Source: Xenorhabdus miraniensis (GTDB taxonomy: Bacteria > Pseudomonadota > Gammaproteobacteria > Enterobacterales > Enterobacteriaceae). Taken from it: a DNA stretch of 25,826 nt. The notes beneath the pieces are model-generated. The model was not told where the DNA came from, searched no databases, and was given only the letters and a program-made list of their open reading frames with translations. This document shows positions 1 through 8,361 of the stretch, in pieces. The DNA lies in the NCBI RefSeq assembly GCF_002632615.1, contig NZ_NITZ01000032.1, positions 1 to 25,826 of the forward strand, written 5' to 3'. Position numbers and translations under genes: made by a program. How positions within the stretch are numbered: position 1 is the first letter of the stretch; every line of letters begins with the position of its first letter.

Positions 1-83
1 GGGTGATTGCTTACTGCCTTAAATGGAAGAAGCCATCACTGAAAGTGTTCTACTCAGAAGACGATTTTCCAATGACGGCTTAA
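1..83 (+). CDS. C-terminal tail of an ORF entering from the left edge
   Basis: An open frame runs from the window edge to a TAA at 81-83 and encodes about 26 basic and aromatic residues ending in ...DDFPMTA. I recognise no family. The frame is the same as that of the DUF2975-like gene that follows, and after the TAA it stays open into that gene's first membrane helix. It may be the end of an upstream gene, or it may contain the original start (ATG at 72-74) of the DUF2975 gene cut off by a nonsense codon. Confidence 0.3.
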   Translation, partial: VIAYCLKWKKPSLKVFYSEDDFPMTA

Positions 84-110
84 ACGGAATTCGGGTTAAT
101 TATCATCATC

Positions 111-593
111 GTGATGGTGGTTAATATTTTTAGCTGGCTGGAACCACAGTTAATTTTGGAAAAATATGGATTAGAAATTTCGTTGACCGGAAGAATATTA
201 TCTAACTTTGATCATGATGCTTTGAGTACATGGAAATTAACCGGGGGAATATTGATTTCGACAATACCACTATTGTCGCTGAGTGGCAGCTTTTGGGCTT
301 TCCATCGATTGTTTGGCAATTACAGAAAAGGTGATTATTTTTCCAAGCGCACCGTTAAATATTTGGAATATGCTGGCTGGGGAGTCATTCTATGGAGTGT
401 CTTGGATATTCTTTGTGAGCCTTTATTAACACTATGGTTAACAATGGGAGCACCAGTCGGTGAACGTTTCTTCTCGTTGAGTTTAACTTCGAGTCATTTT
501 GTCGCTATTTTCATTTCAGTTTGCCTGGCTATCATTTCACGTATTCTTTACCAAGCATGTGATATATACGATGAAAATCAGAGCATAATATAG
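111..593 (+). CDS. DUF2975-family inner-membrane protein, 5' end uncertain
   Basis: A 160-residue protein with three clear membrane segments (about residues 44-65, 88-112 and 128-148) and hydrophobic residues at the extreme N terminus that look like the end of a fourth. The size, the FHRLFGNYRKGDYFS-type stretch between helices and the small XRE regulator 8 nt downstream fit the DUF2975 family, which usually pairs with a YozG-like HTH protein. The biochemical role is unknown. The listed start is GTG at 111, with an ATG next to it at 114 and only a weak ribosome binding site. The same frame is open back to a TAA at 81-83 and would add residues that complete the first helix (...GLIIIIVMVV...), so the native start may be an ATG at 72 now separated by a stop codon. 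Family assignment is from pattern recognition. Confidence 0.65.
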   Translation: MMVVNIFSWLEPQLILEKYGLEISLTGRILSNFDHDALSTWKLTGGILISTIPLLSLSGSFWAFHRLFGNYRKGDYFSKRTVKYLEYAGWGVILWSVLDILCEPLLTLWLTMGAPVGERFFSLSLTSSHFVAIFISVCLAIISRILYQACDIYDENQSII

Positions 594-601
594 GAGATAC
601 C

Positions 602-808
602 ATGGCAATTCTCATGAATTTGGATGTGATTATGGCGAAACGGAAAGTTAAATCCAAAGAGTTAGCACAGGCTATTGGTATTACTGAACAGAATCTTTCT
701 TTACTAAAGACCGGAAAAATTAAAGGAATTCGGTTTTCTACTCTGAATGCTATTTGTCAATATTTGGAGTGCCAACCTGGGGATATATTGGAATTCAAAG
801 AGGATTAA
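602..808 (+). CDS. Small XRE/Cro-type HTH regulator (YozG-like)
   Basis: A 68-residue protein that is almost only a helix-turn-helix: KSKELAQAIGITEQNLSLLK forms the two DNA-binding helices and the C-terminal LECQPGDILEF is the usual ending of the HTH_26/YozG type. It probably binds DNA as a dimer in the cytoplasm. The ribosome binding site AGGAG (592-596) overlaps the stop of the DUF2975 gene, so the two genes form an operon with coupled translation. Partnerships of this kind are common and suggest that the membrane protein modulates the regulator or shares its regulation; that is inference. An in-frame ATG at 614 or 632 is a possible alternative start, but the one at 602 has the best-spaced site. 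Confidence 0.8.
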   Translation: MAILMNLDVIMAKRKVKSKELAQAIGITEQNLSLLKTGKIKGIRFSTLNAICQYLECQPGDILEFKED

Positions 809-862
809 TCAGTTATTGAACTATATTGGGTTATTAATTCAACATAAACAGTGAGGAAAAAG

Positions 863-1204
863 ATGAAAAGTTTTTCATATGTTTTGCTTTTGGGTATGTT
901 TTATATTCCGACTTCGTTTGCGGATATATCAGCAACAAATGGTATTCAAAAAAATAGTAACCAAGAAATAACAGTTCAAAAGTCTTCTCATTCGGGAGAG
1001 TTGAGAAAGTGCACAGATTTATTACCAGCCGGCCATAAATATACCATTAGCATTATTGGCACATCGGATAAAACAACTCAAAGTGCAGAAGGAAAATTTA
1101 CTGGGGAGTTTAAAGTGTCTAATGACGTTAAACAAGACGTCAACAAGAAAGCGGCCGAAGAGATCAAACCTTTTGTGCAATGTGTAACAGAGAGGGTTTT
1201 ATAA
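863..1204 (+). CDS. Small exported protein of unknown function
   Basis: I place the start at ATG 863 because AGGA at 854-857 sits 5 nt upstream; an in-frame GTG at 851 would overlap that site. The product is 113 residues. The N terminus (MKSFSYVLLLGMFYIPTSFA) is a Sec signal peptide with cleavage after SFA, so the mature protein of about 93 residues is periplasmic or secreted. The mature part starts with a low-complexity Ser/Asn/Gln region and then a more structured part with two cysteines (KCTDLL and FVQCVTE) that could form a disulfide. I recognise no family. It stands alone: the XRE gene ends 54 nt upstream and a strong inverted repeat follows 39 nt after the stop. Confidence 0.6.
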   Translation: MKSFSYVLLLGMFYIPTSFADISATNGIQKNSNQEITVQKSSHSGELRKCTDLLPAGHKYTISIIGTSDKTTQSAEGKFTGEFKVSNDVKQDVNKKAAEEIKPFVQCVTERVL

Positions 1205-1242
1205 TTAATATTGGAATTAAAGTGCAAATTCAATGATCTGGG

Positions 1243-1287
1243 TCAGAATGCCTGTTTGGGATTTAATCGCCTGAACAGGCATTCTGA
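1243..1287. repeat. Perfect 14-bp inverted repeat downstream of the exported-protein gene
   Basis: TCAGAATGCCTGTT (1243-1256) and its exact complement AACAGGCATTCTGA (1274-1287) flank a 17-nt loop. In RNA this is a very stable hairpin. Neither side has a proper T-run, so it is an atypical terminator, a 3'-end stabiliser or a dispersed palindromic repeat. Confidence 0.6.
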
Positions 1288-1359
1288 GTTAAAATGTGAT
1301 TCATGCTAAAAAATGATAATTTTCGCTAAGAAAGTTTTAATGAAATGTTATGTTTTTTG

Positions 1360-1388
1360 TAGGCAAGCAGAAAGTCTCCTCCTATAAT
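1360..1388 (+). promoter_or_regulatory. Candidate sigma-70 promoter of ndk
   Basis: A consensus -10 TATAAT lies at 1383-1388, about 110 nt upstream of ndk. The -35 at a 17-nt spacing (TAGGCA, 1360-1365) is poor; TTGTAG at 1357 is an alternative with a long spacer. The -10 is the convincing part. A GCCCC/GGGGC hairpin (1429-1450) lies in the resulting leader. Confidence 0.4.
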
Positions 1389-1498
1389 CAACGCCTATTT
1401 TTATTCCTGTGAGATACAGGGTAGATTTGCCCCTCAGTTTGACCTGGGGCATAAAAATTAAAATGAATCATCGCTGAAGGTGCCAAAGAGGTTATCCA

Positions 1499-1927
1499 AT
1501 GACAATTGAACGTACTTTTTCCATTATCAAGCCCAATGCAGTGAAGAAAGATGTTATCGGCTCTATCTATGCTCGTTTTGAAAGCGCAGGGTTTAAAATC
1601 ATCGCGGCCAAAATGCTGCATCTGACTCGTGAACAAGCAGAAGGTTTTTATGCTGAACACAAAGGCCGCCCTTTCTTTGATGGTCTGGTAGAGTTCATGA
1701 CCTCTGGCCCAATTATGGTACAGGTTCTGGAAGGCGAAAATGCAGTACAGCGTCACCGTGATCTGATGGGTGCAACCAACCCTGACAACGCACTGGCAGG
1801 AACGTTGCGCGCAGACTATGCGGACAGCTTTACTGAAAATGCGGTTCATGGCTCAGATTCCATTGAGTCTGCAAACCGTGAAATTGCTTATTTCTTTAGT
1901 GATGACGAGATCTTCCCTCGCCACTGA
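1499..1927 (+). CDS. ndk: Nucleoside diphosphate kinase
   Basis: Catalyses transfer of the gamma phosphate from ATP to nucleoside diphosphates through a phosphohistidine, balancing NTP and dNTP pools in the cytoplasm. The 142-residue length matches enterobacterial Ndk (about 143). Recognisable elements are the N-terminal [12 protein letters not shown], the Kpn-loop region RDLMGATNP (88-96) and the active-site NAVHGSDS with His117. AGAGG at 1487-1491 sits 7 nt before the ATG. The position directly upstream of rlmN is the conserved gammaproteobacterial order. A strong terminator follows, so ndk is probably monocistronic. Nothing in the protein looks unusual. Confidence 0.98.
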   Translation: MTIERTFSIIKPNAVKKDVIGSIYARFESAGFKIIAAKMLHLTREQAEGFYAEHKGRPFFDGLVEFMTSGPIMVQVLEGENAVQRHRDLMGATNPDNALAGTLRADYADSFTENAVHGSDSIESANREIAYFFSDDEIFPRH

Positions 1928-1975
1928 GTCTTCAGTTACTCGTAGCATCTAAACAGTAAAGTTTGTACAATGACG

Positions 1976-2019
1976 CGCCCCACTGATTTGATTTAGTGGG
2001 GCGTTTATTATTTTTATTT
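1976..2019 (+). terminator. Rho-independent terminator of ndk
   Basis: The stem CGCCCCACT (1976-1984) / AGTGGGGCG (1995-2003) with a 10-nt loop is followed at once by a T-rich tail (2004-2019). Confidence 0.9.
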
Positions 2020-2174
2020 CAATGTTCGTTCTCTATTTCTGGAATTTTATAATGACGGGAATTTGAGATTGCCAGAATGGAATGTTCATTGAATTGGCAG
2101 TCACCGCATGAAAACTTAGTGCTGAGATGAAATCGGCACAGAGCCGAAAGTGTAACAACGAGGCGATGTAAAAA

Positions 2175-3353
2175 ATGTCCCAACTAAACGAAACCGTACC
2201 ACCTTCAACCTCCGCCGTATCTGTCACGCCTGAAAAGAAAAACGGTAAAGTCAATCTACTCGACCTTAACCGTAAACAAATGCGTCAATTCTTTGTCGAT
2301 ATGGGAGAAAAACCTTTTCGTGCCGATCAGGTTATGAAATGGATTTACCATTATTGCTATGACGACTTTGAGCAGATGACAGATATCAACAAAGTCCTCA
2401 GGGCTAAATTGCAACAAGTTGCTGAAATCAAAGCACCGGAAGTTGCAGAAGAACAACGCTCCTCTGATGGCACCATAAAATGGGCGATTACTGTTGGTGA
2501 TCAACAGGTTGAAACGGTTTATATCCCGGAAGATGATCGGGCGACACTATGTGTTTCATCTCAAGTGGGATGTGCTCTGGAGTGTAAATTCTGTTCTACG
2601 GCTCAGCAGGGTTTTAACCGTAACCTGCGGGTATCTGAAATTATTGGTCAGGTTTGGCGCGCCGCTAAGATCATTGGTTCGCTGAAATCCAGTGGCCGCC
2701 GGCCCATCACCAATGTGGTGATGATGGGAATGGGGGAACCATTACTCAATTTGAATAATGTTGTACCCGCAATGGAAATCATGATGGATGATTTCGGTTT
2801 TGGCCTGTCAAAACGTCGCGTGACATTATCAACGTCTGGCGTTGTCCCTGCATTGGATAAATTGGGCGATATGATTGATGTTGCATTGGCAATTTCTTTG
2901 CACGCACCTACCGATGACATTCGTGATGAAATCGTGCCAATTAACCGAAAATACAACATTGAAGAATTTTTGGCCGGGGTACGTCGTTATCTGACAAAAT
3001 CCAATGCCAATCAGGGGCGTGTCACGGTGGAATATGTGATGCTTGATCACGTTAATGACAGCGTTGAACAGGCTCACCAGTTGGCGGAATGCCTGAAAGA
3101 TACGCCAAGTAAGATCAACCTGATCCCTTGGAACCCGTTCCCCGGTGCACCTTATGGCCGCAGTTCCAATAGCCGAATCGATCGTTTTTCCAAAGTTCTG
3201 ATGGAGTATGGTTTCACAACCATCGTGCGTAAAACGAGAGGAGACGACATTGATGCTGCCTGTGGACAGCTTGCGGGTGATGTCATTGACAGAACAAAAC
3301 GGACACTGAAAAAACGTCTGGCAGGTGAACCTATTCAGGTAAAAACAGTCTAA
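2175..3353 (+). CDS. rlmN: Dual-specificity 23S rRNA (A2503-C2) / tRNA (A37-C2) methyltransferase RlmN
   Basis: A radical-SAM enzyme that methylates C2 of A2503 in 23S rRNA and A37 in a subset of tRNAs. The product is 392 residues, slightly longer than the 384 of E. coli, the excess being a Ser/Thr/Pro-rich N terminus. The CX3CX2C cluster motif is C133, C137, C140 (CALECKFC). The two extra cysteines of the ping-pong mechanism are present: C126 (TLCVSS), and C363 in [10 protein letters not shown], which by alignment is the methyl-carrying cysteine. The GGEP-like SAM motif is MGMGEP (184-189). The gene follows ndk and opens the rlmN-pilW-rodZ-ispG-hisS series. The start at ATG 2175 has only a weak ribosome binding site (AACGAGG upstream). 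Confidence 0.97.
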   Translation: MSQLNETVPPSTSAVSVTPEKKNGKVNLLDLNRKQMRQFFVDMGEKPFRADQVMKWIYHYCYDDFEQMTDINKVLRAKLQQVAEIKAPEVAEEQRSSDGTIKWAITVGDQQVETVYIPEDDRATLCVSSQVGCALECKFCSTAQQGFNRNLRVSEIIGQVWRAAKIIGSLKSSGRRPITNVVMMGMGEPLLNLNNVVPAMEIMMDDFGFGLSKRRVTLSTSGVVPALDKLGDMIDVALAISLHAPTDDIRDEIVPINRKYNIEEFLAGVRRYLTKSNANQGRVTVEYVMLDHVNDSVEQAHQLAECLKDTPSKINLIPWNPFPGAPYGRSSNSRIDRFSKVLMEYGFTTIVRKTRGDDIDAACGQLAGDVIDRTKRTLKKRLAGEPIQVKTV

Positions 3354-3424
3354 TTTTCTGTTTAATATCGATTAATGGCTAAAAATCTGGCGAAGTTTGA
3401 CATATTCTTATAAATGAAAATGGT

Positions 3425-3844
3425 ATGATACGGAAATCAATAATTTGGTCTATAGTTTGTTTTGGCTTGTCAGCGGGGTGCGCAGAACACGCAACGCATC
3501 GTGCTTCTCAGGTTGTTGCCATAGATACACGATTACAGCTAGGGAAGGCTTATTTGGTGGAACGGAATTTACCGGCTGCCAAATATCATTTTCAGAAGGT
3601 CTTGCTGGCGGAGCCTCGTCATCCAGAGGCACATTTAGGTATGGCATTGCATGAACAATATGCTGGCCGACCTGAAGCCGCCAGCCAGCATTATGGAATA
3701 GCCATGCAGCAGACGGCAGGACGTGATACTGTAATACGTCATTATCATGCTTTCCTCTGTGGACAAAAGCGGTTTGAAGAGGCTAAGCAATTGCTCACGG
3801 AAAATAGGGAAAGCAACATAAACCGTTACCGCTGTGATAGATAA
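3425..3844 (+). CDS. pilW: Short PilW/PilF-like TPR lipoprotein
   Basis: A 139-residue lipoprotein: the signal peptide ends in the lipobox LSAGC (Cys19), and TPR-like helices cover about residues 31-105 (LGKAYLVERNLPAAKYHFQK, then PRHPEAHLGMALHEQYAGRP). The position between rlmN and rodZ is where gammaproteobacteria carry PilW/PilF, the outer-membrane pilotin that helps assemble the type IV pilus secretin. Normal members are about 230-260 residues with several TPRs. Here the protein stops after roughly two to three repeats with a basic tail, and I see no continuation of TPRs in other frames before rodZ. No other pilus gene is in view. It may be a reduced remnant, or a small lipoprotein with a different client. 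Confidence 0.75.
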   Translation: MIRKSIIWSIVCFGLSAGCAEHATHRASQVVAIDTRLQLGKAYLVERNLPAAKYHFQKVLLAEPRHPEAHLGMALHEQYAGRPEAASQHYGIAMQQTAGRDTVIRHYHAFLCGQKRFEEAKQLLTENRESNINRYRCDR

Positions 3845-3947
3845 TTTTCTGCGTTCAACGCAGTGCAAGATGATTTCGCGGCACAAATTAGTTTAAATTA
3901 ATTTGCGTAAATTCTTTAACCCAGAACAGTACCAGTGTCCTTAGCTA

Positions 3948-5000
3948 ATGAAGACTGAAACTTACCCAGAAGAAGCCAATCTGACAACAGGTCAGATTCT
4001 GCGTCAGGCTCGTGAAAAACTTGAGCTTTCTCAGCAAACTGTGGCAGATCGCTTGTGTCTTAAACTGTCCACTGTTCGTGATATTGAAGAAGACAATACT
4101 CCATCAAATATTACACTAACATTCTTTCGTGGATACATTCGCGCTTATGCGAAACTGGTTCAAGTGCCTGAATCTGAGATCTTGAGCATTTTAGATAAAC
4201 AAATGCCAGCCAAAACCATGAAAGTTTCTCCAATGCAAAGTTTTTCCTCGAGGAAAAAACGTAAAAAGAGTGATGGTTGGTTAATGAAAATAACATGGGC
4301 TATCATCATCCTGCTACTTGGTATGACTGGCCTATGGTGGTGGCAAAACTACAAGGTGCAACAAAAAGAATTGTCTTCAATGGCAGCACAATCCAGCGTC
4401 CAAAGTGCCCATGTCCAGGGCGCTGAAAATAGCCCGGCTGCTTCAACCGCAATAGCGGATAATAAAATAGCGGATAACAAGATAGCGAATAATGTATCCG
4501 CACCTCTGAAAGAAAATCAATCTGCGGCGGTTTCTCAAGAGAAAGCGTCTCCGGAGCAGGTGAATGGCACAGGAATAAAAAACAGTGCTTCAACCGCTTC
4601 CAATACACAAATGTCCATGGCAACAGAGCCAAAAACAGTGCCTAATCCAGCGGCAGCAAATGAGACTTCAGAAAACCCCAGCGTAACGACTAATACAGGC
4701 ACGGAAAATCCTGTTGTCAGTACATCATCAATTGACGTGAACAATATTAGCGCTATAAGCAGCAATGAGTTGGTCATGGACTTCAACGGGGAATGTTGGT
4801 TAGAAATCAAGGATGCTAAAGGTAAGATACTGTTTAGTGGTACGAAAAAGAAAGGTGATAACCTGAAACTTTCCGGCGTATTGCCTTACTCTTTGAACAT
4901 TGGTGCACCTTCACAGGTTAAGGTTCAGTTCCAGGGGAAACCGGTGGATCTGAATTCCTTTATTAAGAAAGGCGTGACTGCCAAACTGAAGCTGAAATAA
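3948..5000 (+). CDS. rodZ: Cytoskeletal/cell-shape protein RodZ
   Basis: A bitopic inner-membrane protein linking MreB to the elongasome and maintaining rod shape. Layout: N-terminal Cro-type HTH domain (about 13-78, GQILRQAREKLELSQQTVAD), a basic juxtamembrane patch SRKKRKKSDG (101-110), one membrane helix (about 111-132, ending in GLWWWQ), a long Ser/Asn/Ala-rich periplasmic linker, and the C-terminal DUF4115/RodZ beta domain (about 263-350, from NELVMDFNGECWLEIKD). Its 350 residues compare with 337 in E. coli. The linker contains a short duplicated unit, (I)ADNK followed by (I)ADNK and (I)ANN (about 4454-4498). It sits 103 nt after pilW, and a hairpin follows its stop. Confidence 0.96.
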   Translation: MKTETYPEEANLTTGQILRQAREKLELSQQTVADRLCLKLSTVRDIEEDNTPSNITLTFFRGYIRAYAKLVQVPESEILSILDKQMPAKTMKVSPMQSFSSRKKRKKSDGWLMKITWAIIILLLGMTGLWWWQNYKVQQKELSSMAAQSSVQSAHVQGAENSPAASTAIADNKIADNKIANNVSAPLKENQSAAVSQEKASPEQVNGTGIKNSASTASNTQMSMATEPKTVPNPAAANETSENPSVTTNTGTENPVVSTSSIDVNNISAISSNELVMDFNGECWLEIKDAKGKILFSGTKKKGDNLKLSGVLPYSLNIGAPSQVKVQFQGKPVDLNSFIKKGVTAKLKLK

Positions 5001-5044
5001 ACTCATCGACAGAGTTTTGGCAAATTTGTCTTGAAAAGAATTTG

Positions 5045-5075
5045 GGCGAACATTGAATAAGTATTCATGTTCGCC
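5045..5075. repeat. Long hairpin between rodZ and ispG
   Basis: GGCGAACAT plus TGAATA pair with TATTCA plus TGTTCGCC across a 2-nt loop, leaving one bulged T: nearly the whole 31-nt segment is stem. No proper T-run follows. It could be an attenuating or mRNA-stabilising hairpin, or a weak terminator for rodZ. Confidence 0.55.
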
Positions 5076-5150
5076 TGTGTGTATTATTCACCACAGCATA
5101 GTTGTAATTTTTATAAACAAAATACAGGGATGTAGGGGAGTAATGTAAAA

Positions 5151-6272
5151 ATGCATAATGAATCACCGATAAAAAGACGTAAATCCACACGTATTTATGT
5201 CGGTAATGTGCCCATAGGGGATGACGCACCCATCGCGGTGCAATCAATGACTAACTCACGGACAACTGATATTGAGGCAACAGTCAATCAAATCAAAGCA
5301 TTAGAAAGAGTTGGTGTTGATATCGTTCGTGTTTCTGTTCCGACCATGGATGCGGCTGAAGCGTTCAAATCCATCAAACAGAAGGTCAATGTTCCCCTTG
5401 TTGCTGACATCCATTTCGATTACCGCATTGCATTGAAAGTAGCCGAATATGGTGTGGACTGCTTGCGCATTAATCCCGGCAATATTGGTAACGAGGAACG
5501 CATCCGTCAGGTTGTGGATTGTGCTCGTTACAATAACATCCCGATTCGTATCGGGGTCAATGGTGGATCGCTGGAAAAAGATCTACAGGAAAAATATGGC
5601 GAACCGACACCGGAAGCGCTGGTTGAATCAGCAATGCGCCATGTGGATATCCTTGATCGCCTTAACTTTGACCAATTCAAAGTGAGTGTCAAAGCCTCTG
5701 ACGTTTTCTTGGCCGTTGGCGCTTATCGCTTGCTGGCACAGAAAATTGATCAACCCCTACATCTGGGCATCACCGAAGCAGGTGGCGCTCGCGCAGGTGC
5801 GGTGAAGTCTTCAATTGGTCTGGGCATTTTATTGTCAGAAGGCATTGGCGACACATTGCGTATCTCTTTGGCCGCAGATCCGGTAGAAGAAGTTAAAGTC
5901 GGCTTCGATATATTGAAAGCATTGCGCATTCGTTCAAGAGGCATCAACTTCATTGCCTGCCCGACTTGTTCACGTCAGGAATTTGATGTTATCGGCACTG
6001 TTAATGCGCTTGAGCAGCGTCTTGAAGATCTCATTACGCCGATGGATGTTTCTATCATTGGCTGTGTCGTGAATGGCCCGGGAGAAGCAGAAGTTTCAAC
6101 GCTTGGTGTAACAGGAGCTAAAACGAAAAGCGGCTTTTATGAAGATGGCATTCGTCAGAGAGAGCGTCTTGATAATAAAGATCTGATTGATCAGCTTGAA
6201 GCGAAGATCCGGGCTAAAGCTGCGATCCTTGATGCTAATAACCGGATCAGCATTAATCAGCTTGATGAGTAA
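5151..6272 (+). CDS. ispG: 4-hydroxy-3-methylbut-2-en-1-yl diphosphate synthase (GcpE/IspG)
   Basis: The penultimate enzyme of the MEP isoprenoid pathway: reductive ring opening of MEcPP to HMBPP with a [4Fe-4S] cluster. The 373-residue length equals the bacterial single-module form. A TIM barrel with the N-terminal [20 protein letters not shown] pattern is followed by the C-terminal cluster domain with C270 and C273 (ACPTCSRQ), C305 ([11 protein letters not shown]) and E312, the same numbers as in E. coli. AGGGGAG at 5134-5140 is a strong ribosome binding site 10 nt before the ATG. It lies between rodZ and hisS in the conserved order. Confidence 0.98.
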   Translation: MHNESPIKRRKSTRIYVGNVPIGDDAPIAVQSMTNSRTTDIEATVNQIKALERVGVDIVRVSVPTMDAAEAFKSIKQKVNVPLVADIHFDYRIALKVAEYGVDCLRINPGNIGNEERIRQVVDCARYNNIPIRIGVNGGSLEKDLQEKYGEPTPEALVESAMRHVDILDRLNFDQFKVSVKASDVFLAVGAYRLLAQKIDQPLHLGITEAGGARAGAVKSSIGLGILLSEGIGDTLRISLAADPVEEVKVGFDILKALRIRSRGINFIACPTCSRQEFDVIGTVNALEQRLEDLITPMDVSIIGCVVNGPGEAEVSTLGVTGAKTKSGFYEDGIRQRERLDNKDLIDQLEAKIRAKAAILDANNRISINQLDE

Positions 6273-6436
6273 TATGCCTGATGCTGGTTCATGTTATCAT
6301 GCGCCAGCTCTGCTTTTTATCTTGGTATCTATTGGATAAATGAGCATATAGTGAGAATTTTGTTTGCTGATTGAACCTGACAAGTATTCGCTTTTATAAT
6401 CGATGCCATTGTATAAATATTAATAAGAGATAAAAC

Positions 6437-7714
6437 GTGACAAAAAATATTCCAGCTATTCGTGGCATGAACGATTGTCTTCCTGCTGAAACGGCCATCT
6501 GGCAACGAGTTGAATCTACGGTAAAGCGTGTGCTGTCAGGTTATGGTTTCAGCGAAATTCGGACACCGATTGTAGAGCAGACCCCGTTATTTAAACGTGC
6601 GATTGGGGAAGTCACCGATGTTGTCGAAAAAGAAATGTACACTTTTGACGACCGCAATGGAGAAAGCTTGACCCTACGCCCGGAAAATACCGCAGGGTGT
6701 GTCCGTGCCGGTATTCAACATGGTCTGCTGTACAATCAGGAACAGCGCTTATGGTATATCGGGCCTATGTTCCGATATGAGCGTCCACAAAAAGGCCGTT
6801 ACCGCCAATTTCATCAATTGGGTGCTGAAGTTTTTGGTCTGCAAGGGCCGGATATCGATGCTGAACTCATTCTAATGACAGCACGCTGGTGGCGTGAGCT
6901 GGGCATTGCTGACCACGTTACGCTCGAATTGAACTCCATTGGTTCACTGGAAGCGCGTGCAGATTATCGTGAAGCACTGGTTGAGTTCCTTGAACAGCAT
7001 AAAGAAAAGCTGGATGAAGACTGCCAGCGTCGTATGTATACCAACCCTCTGCGTGTATTGGATTCCAAAAATCCTGAAATTCAGCAACTTCTTAATGATG
7101 CACCGGAACTGTTTGATTATCTTGATGCCGAATCAAAAGAACATTTTGATGGATTGTGTCAGATACTTGATAACGCGGGTATCAAATATCGCATTAACCA
7201 GCGTCTGGTTCGCGGTCTTGATTATTACAATCGTACTGTCTTTGAATGGGTAACCTCTGCATTGGGGGCACAGGGAACTGTCTGTGCGGGTGGGCGTTAC
7301 GATGGCCTGGTTGAGCAATTAGGTGGAAAAGCAACACCGGCAGTGGGTTTCGCCATGGGCATGGAACGTATGGTTCTGTTAGTGCAGGAAATCAATCCTG
7401 ACTTCGTTGCCGATTTGACGGTTGCTGATGTTTATCTCTCTTCCTTTGGTGAAGGCAGTCAACAAGCCGCATTGATTCTGGCAGAAAAAATCCGTGATCA
7501 ACTGCCGGAATTGCGCCTGATGACCAACCACGGTGGAGGTAATTTTAAGAAACAATTGACTCGTGCGGGCAAGCATGGCGCTAAAGTTGCCTTGATCCTC
7601 GGAGAAGATGAAATTCAGGCTGGCAACGTAACAGTAAAAGATTTACGTAACGGTGAACAAGAAACGTTGTCACAACAAATGGTCGCGGCACGTTTGAGCG
7701 AATTGTTAGGCTAA
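6437..7714 (+). CDS. hisS: Histidyl-tRNA synthetase
   Basis: A class II aminoacyl-tRNA synthetase that charges tRNA-His in the cytoplasm. The 425 residues compare with 424 in E. coli. N-terminal [14 protein letters not shown], motif 2 around [19 protein letters not shown] (111-129), histidine-specific [13 protein letters not shown] starting at Arg259, and [14 protein letters not shown] (284-297) are all present. The anticodon-binding domain is the last 100 or so residues. The start is GTG at 6437 with AAGAGA about 7 nt upstream, and the next residues TKNI match the family start. The stop is 11 nt before yfgM, so hisS, yfgM and bamB are probably co-transcribed. Confidence 0.98.
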   Translation: MTKNIPAIRGMNDCLPAETAIWQRVESTVKRVLSGYGFSEIRTPIVEQTPLFKRAIGEVTDVVEKEMYTFDDRNGESLTLRPENTAGCVRAGIQHGLLYNQEQRLWYIGPMFRYERPQKGRYRQFHQLGAEVFGLQGPDIDAELILMTARWWRELGIADHVTLELNSIGSLEARADYREALVEFLEQHKEKLDEDCQRRMYTNPLRVLDSKNPEIQQLLNDAPELFDYLDAESKEHFDGLCQILDNAGIKYRINQRLVRGLDYYNRTVFEWVTSALGAQGTVCAGGRYDGLVEQLGGKATPAVGFAMGMERMVLLVQEINPDFVADLTVADVYLSSFGEGSQQAALILAEKIRDQLPELRLMTNHGGGNFKKQLTRAGKHGAKVALILGEDEIQAGNVTVKDLRNGEQETLSQQMVAARLSELLG

Positions 7715-7725
7715 GGAGAGACTCT

Positions 7726-8346
7726 GTGCAAGTCTATACCACTGAAACTGAACAAGTTGACGCGATAAAGCGTTTTTTCGTCACCAACGGTAAATACCTT
7801 GCTGTTGGTTTAGTTCTGGGCATTGGCGCGTTGGTTGGCTGGCGTTACTGGCAGACTCATCAAACAAACCAATTACATGAAACGGCAGCAAAGTTTGAGA
7901 AATTGAACAAATCTCTGGCGTTGGGGTCGAAAGAGGATGTTGCTGCCGCAGATAAATTCGCGAATGAAACAAATAATATCTACGGTGTCATGGCTGATCT
8001 GGAACTGGCAAAACATGCTATCGGGAAGAATGACTTGGCTCAGGCTGAGAAAAATTTGCTGGCGGCATCAGGTAAAGCCACAGATGAAGATATGAAAACG
8101 TTATCCAACCTTCGTTTGGCCCGGGTTCAATTGGCAGAAGATAAAACGGATGCTGCATTGAAAACGTTAGAATTGGTCAAGGGAAAAGGCTGGTTGGTTG
8201 TTGCTGAGGATATCCGTGGAGATATTCTGGCGAAAAAAGGTGATATAGCCGGTGCTCGTGCTGCATATTCCAAAGGGCTTGAATCTGATGGCCCTCAGTC
8301 GATGAAAGATTTCATTAAAATTAAACTTAATAATTTATCCAACTAA
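7726..8346 (+). CDS. yfgM: YfgM, ancillary SecYEG translocon protein with TPR-like periplasmic domain
   Basis: An inner-membrane protein with a short cytoplasmic N terminus, one membrane helix (about 24-42, LAVGLVLGIGALVGWRYW) and a periplasmic helical TPR-like domain (about 60-200). In E. coli YfgM associates with SecYEG and PpiD and takes part in handing over exported proteins, and its turnover is linked to Rcs control. The length of 206 matches the family. The start is GTG at 7726 with AAGGAGAG about 6 nt upstream. It is 15 nt before bamB, which fits a shared role in envelope protein biogenesis. Confidence 0.95.
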   Translation: MQVYTTETEQVDAIKRFFVTNGKYLAVGLVLGIGALVGWRYWQTHQTNQLHETAAKFEKLNKSLALGSKEDVAAADKFANETNNIYGVMADLELAKHAIGKNDLAQAEKNLLAASGKATDEDMKTLSNLRLARVQLAEDKTDAALKTLELVKGKGWLVVAEDIRGDILAKKGDIAGARAAYSKGLESDGPQSMKDFIKIKLNNLSN

Positions 8347-8361
8347 GGGAGTCAACTTCTA

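Noticed and set aside
1429..1450. GCCCC/GGGGC hairpin before ndk as a riboswitch or terminator
   Set aside because: Five pairs only, no T-run and no recognisable aptamer; kept only as a remark under the promoter.
1388..1849. 153-residue minus-strand open frame over ndk
   Set aside because: It is antisense to a highly conserved gene, with unusual composition and no family pattern; a shadow frame.
3445..3654. Alternative-frame open reading frames inside pilW on both strands
   Set aside because: The lipobox and TPR pattern clearly identify the 3425 frame; the others are shadows.
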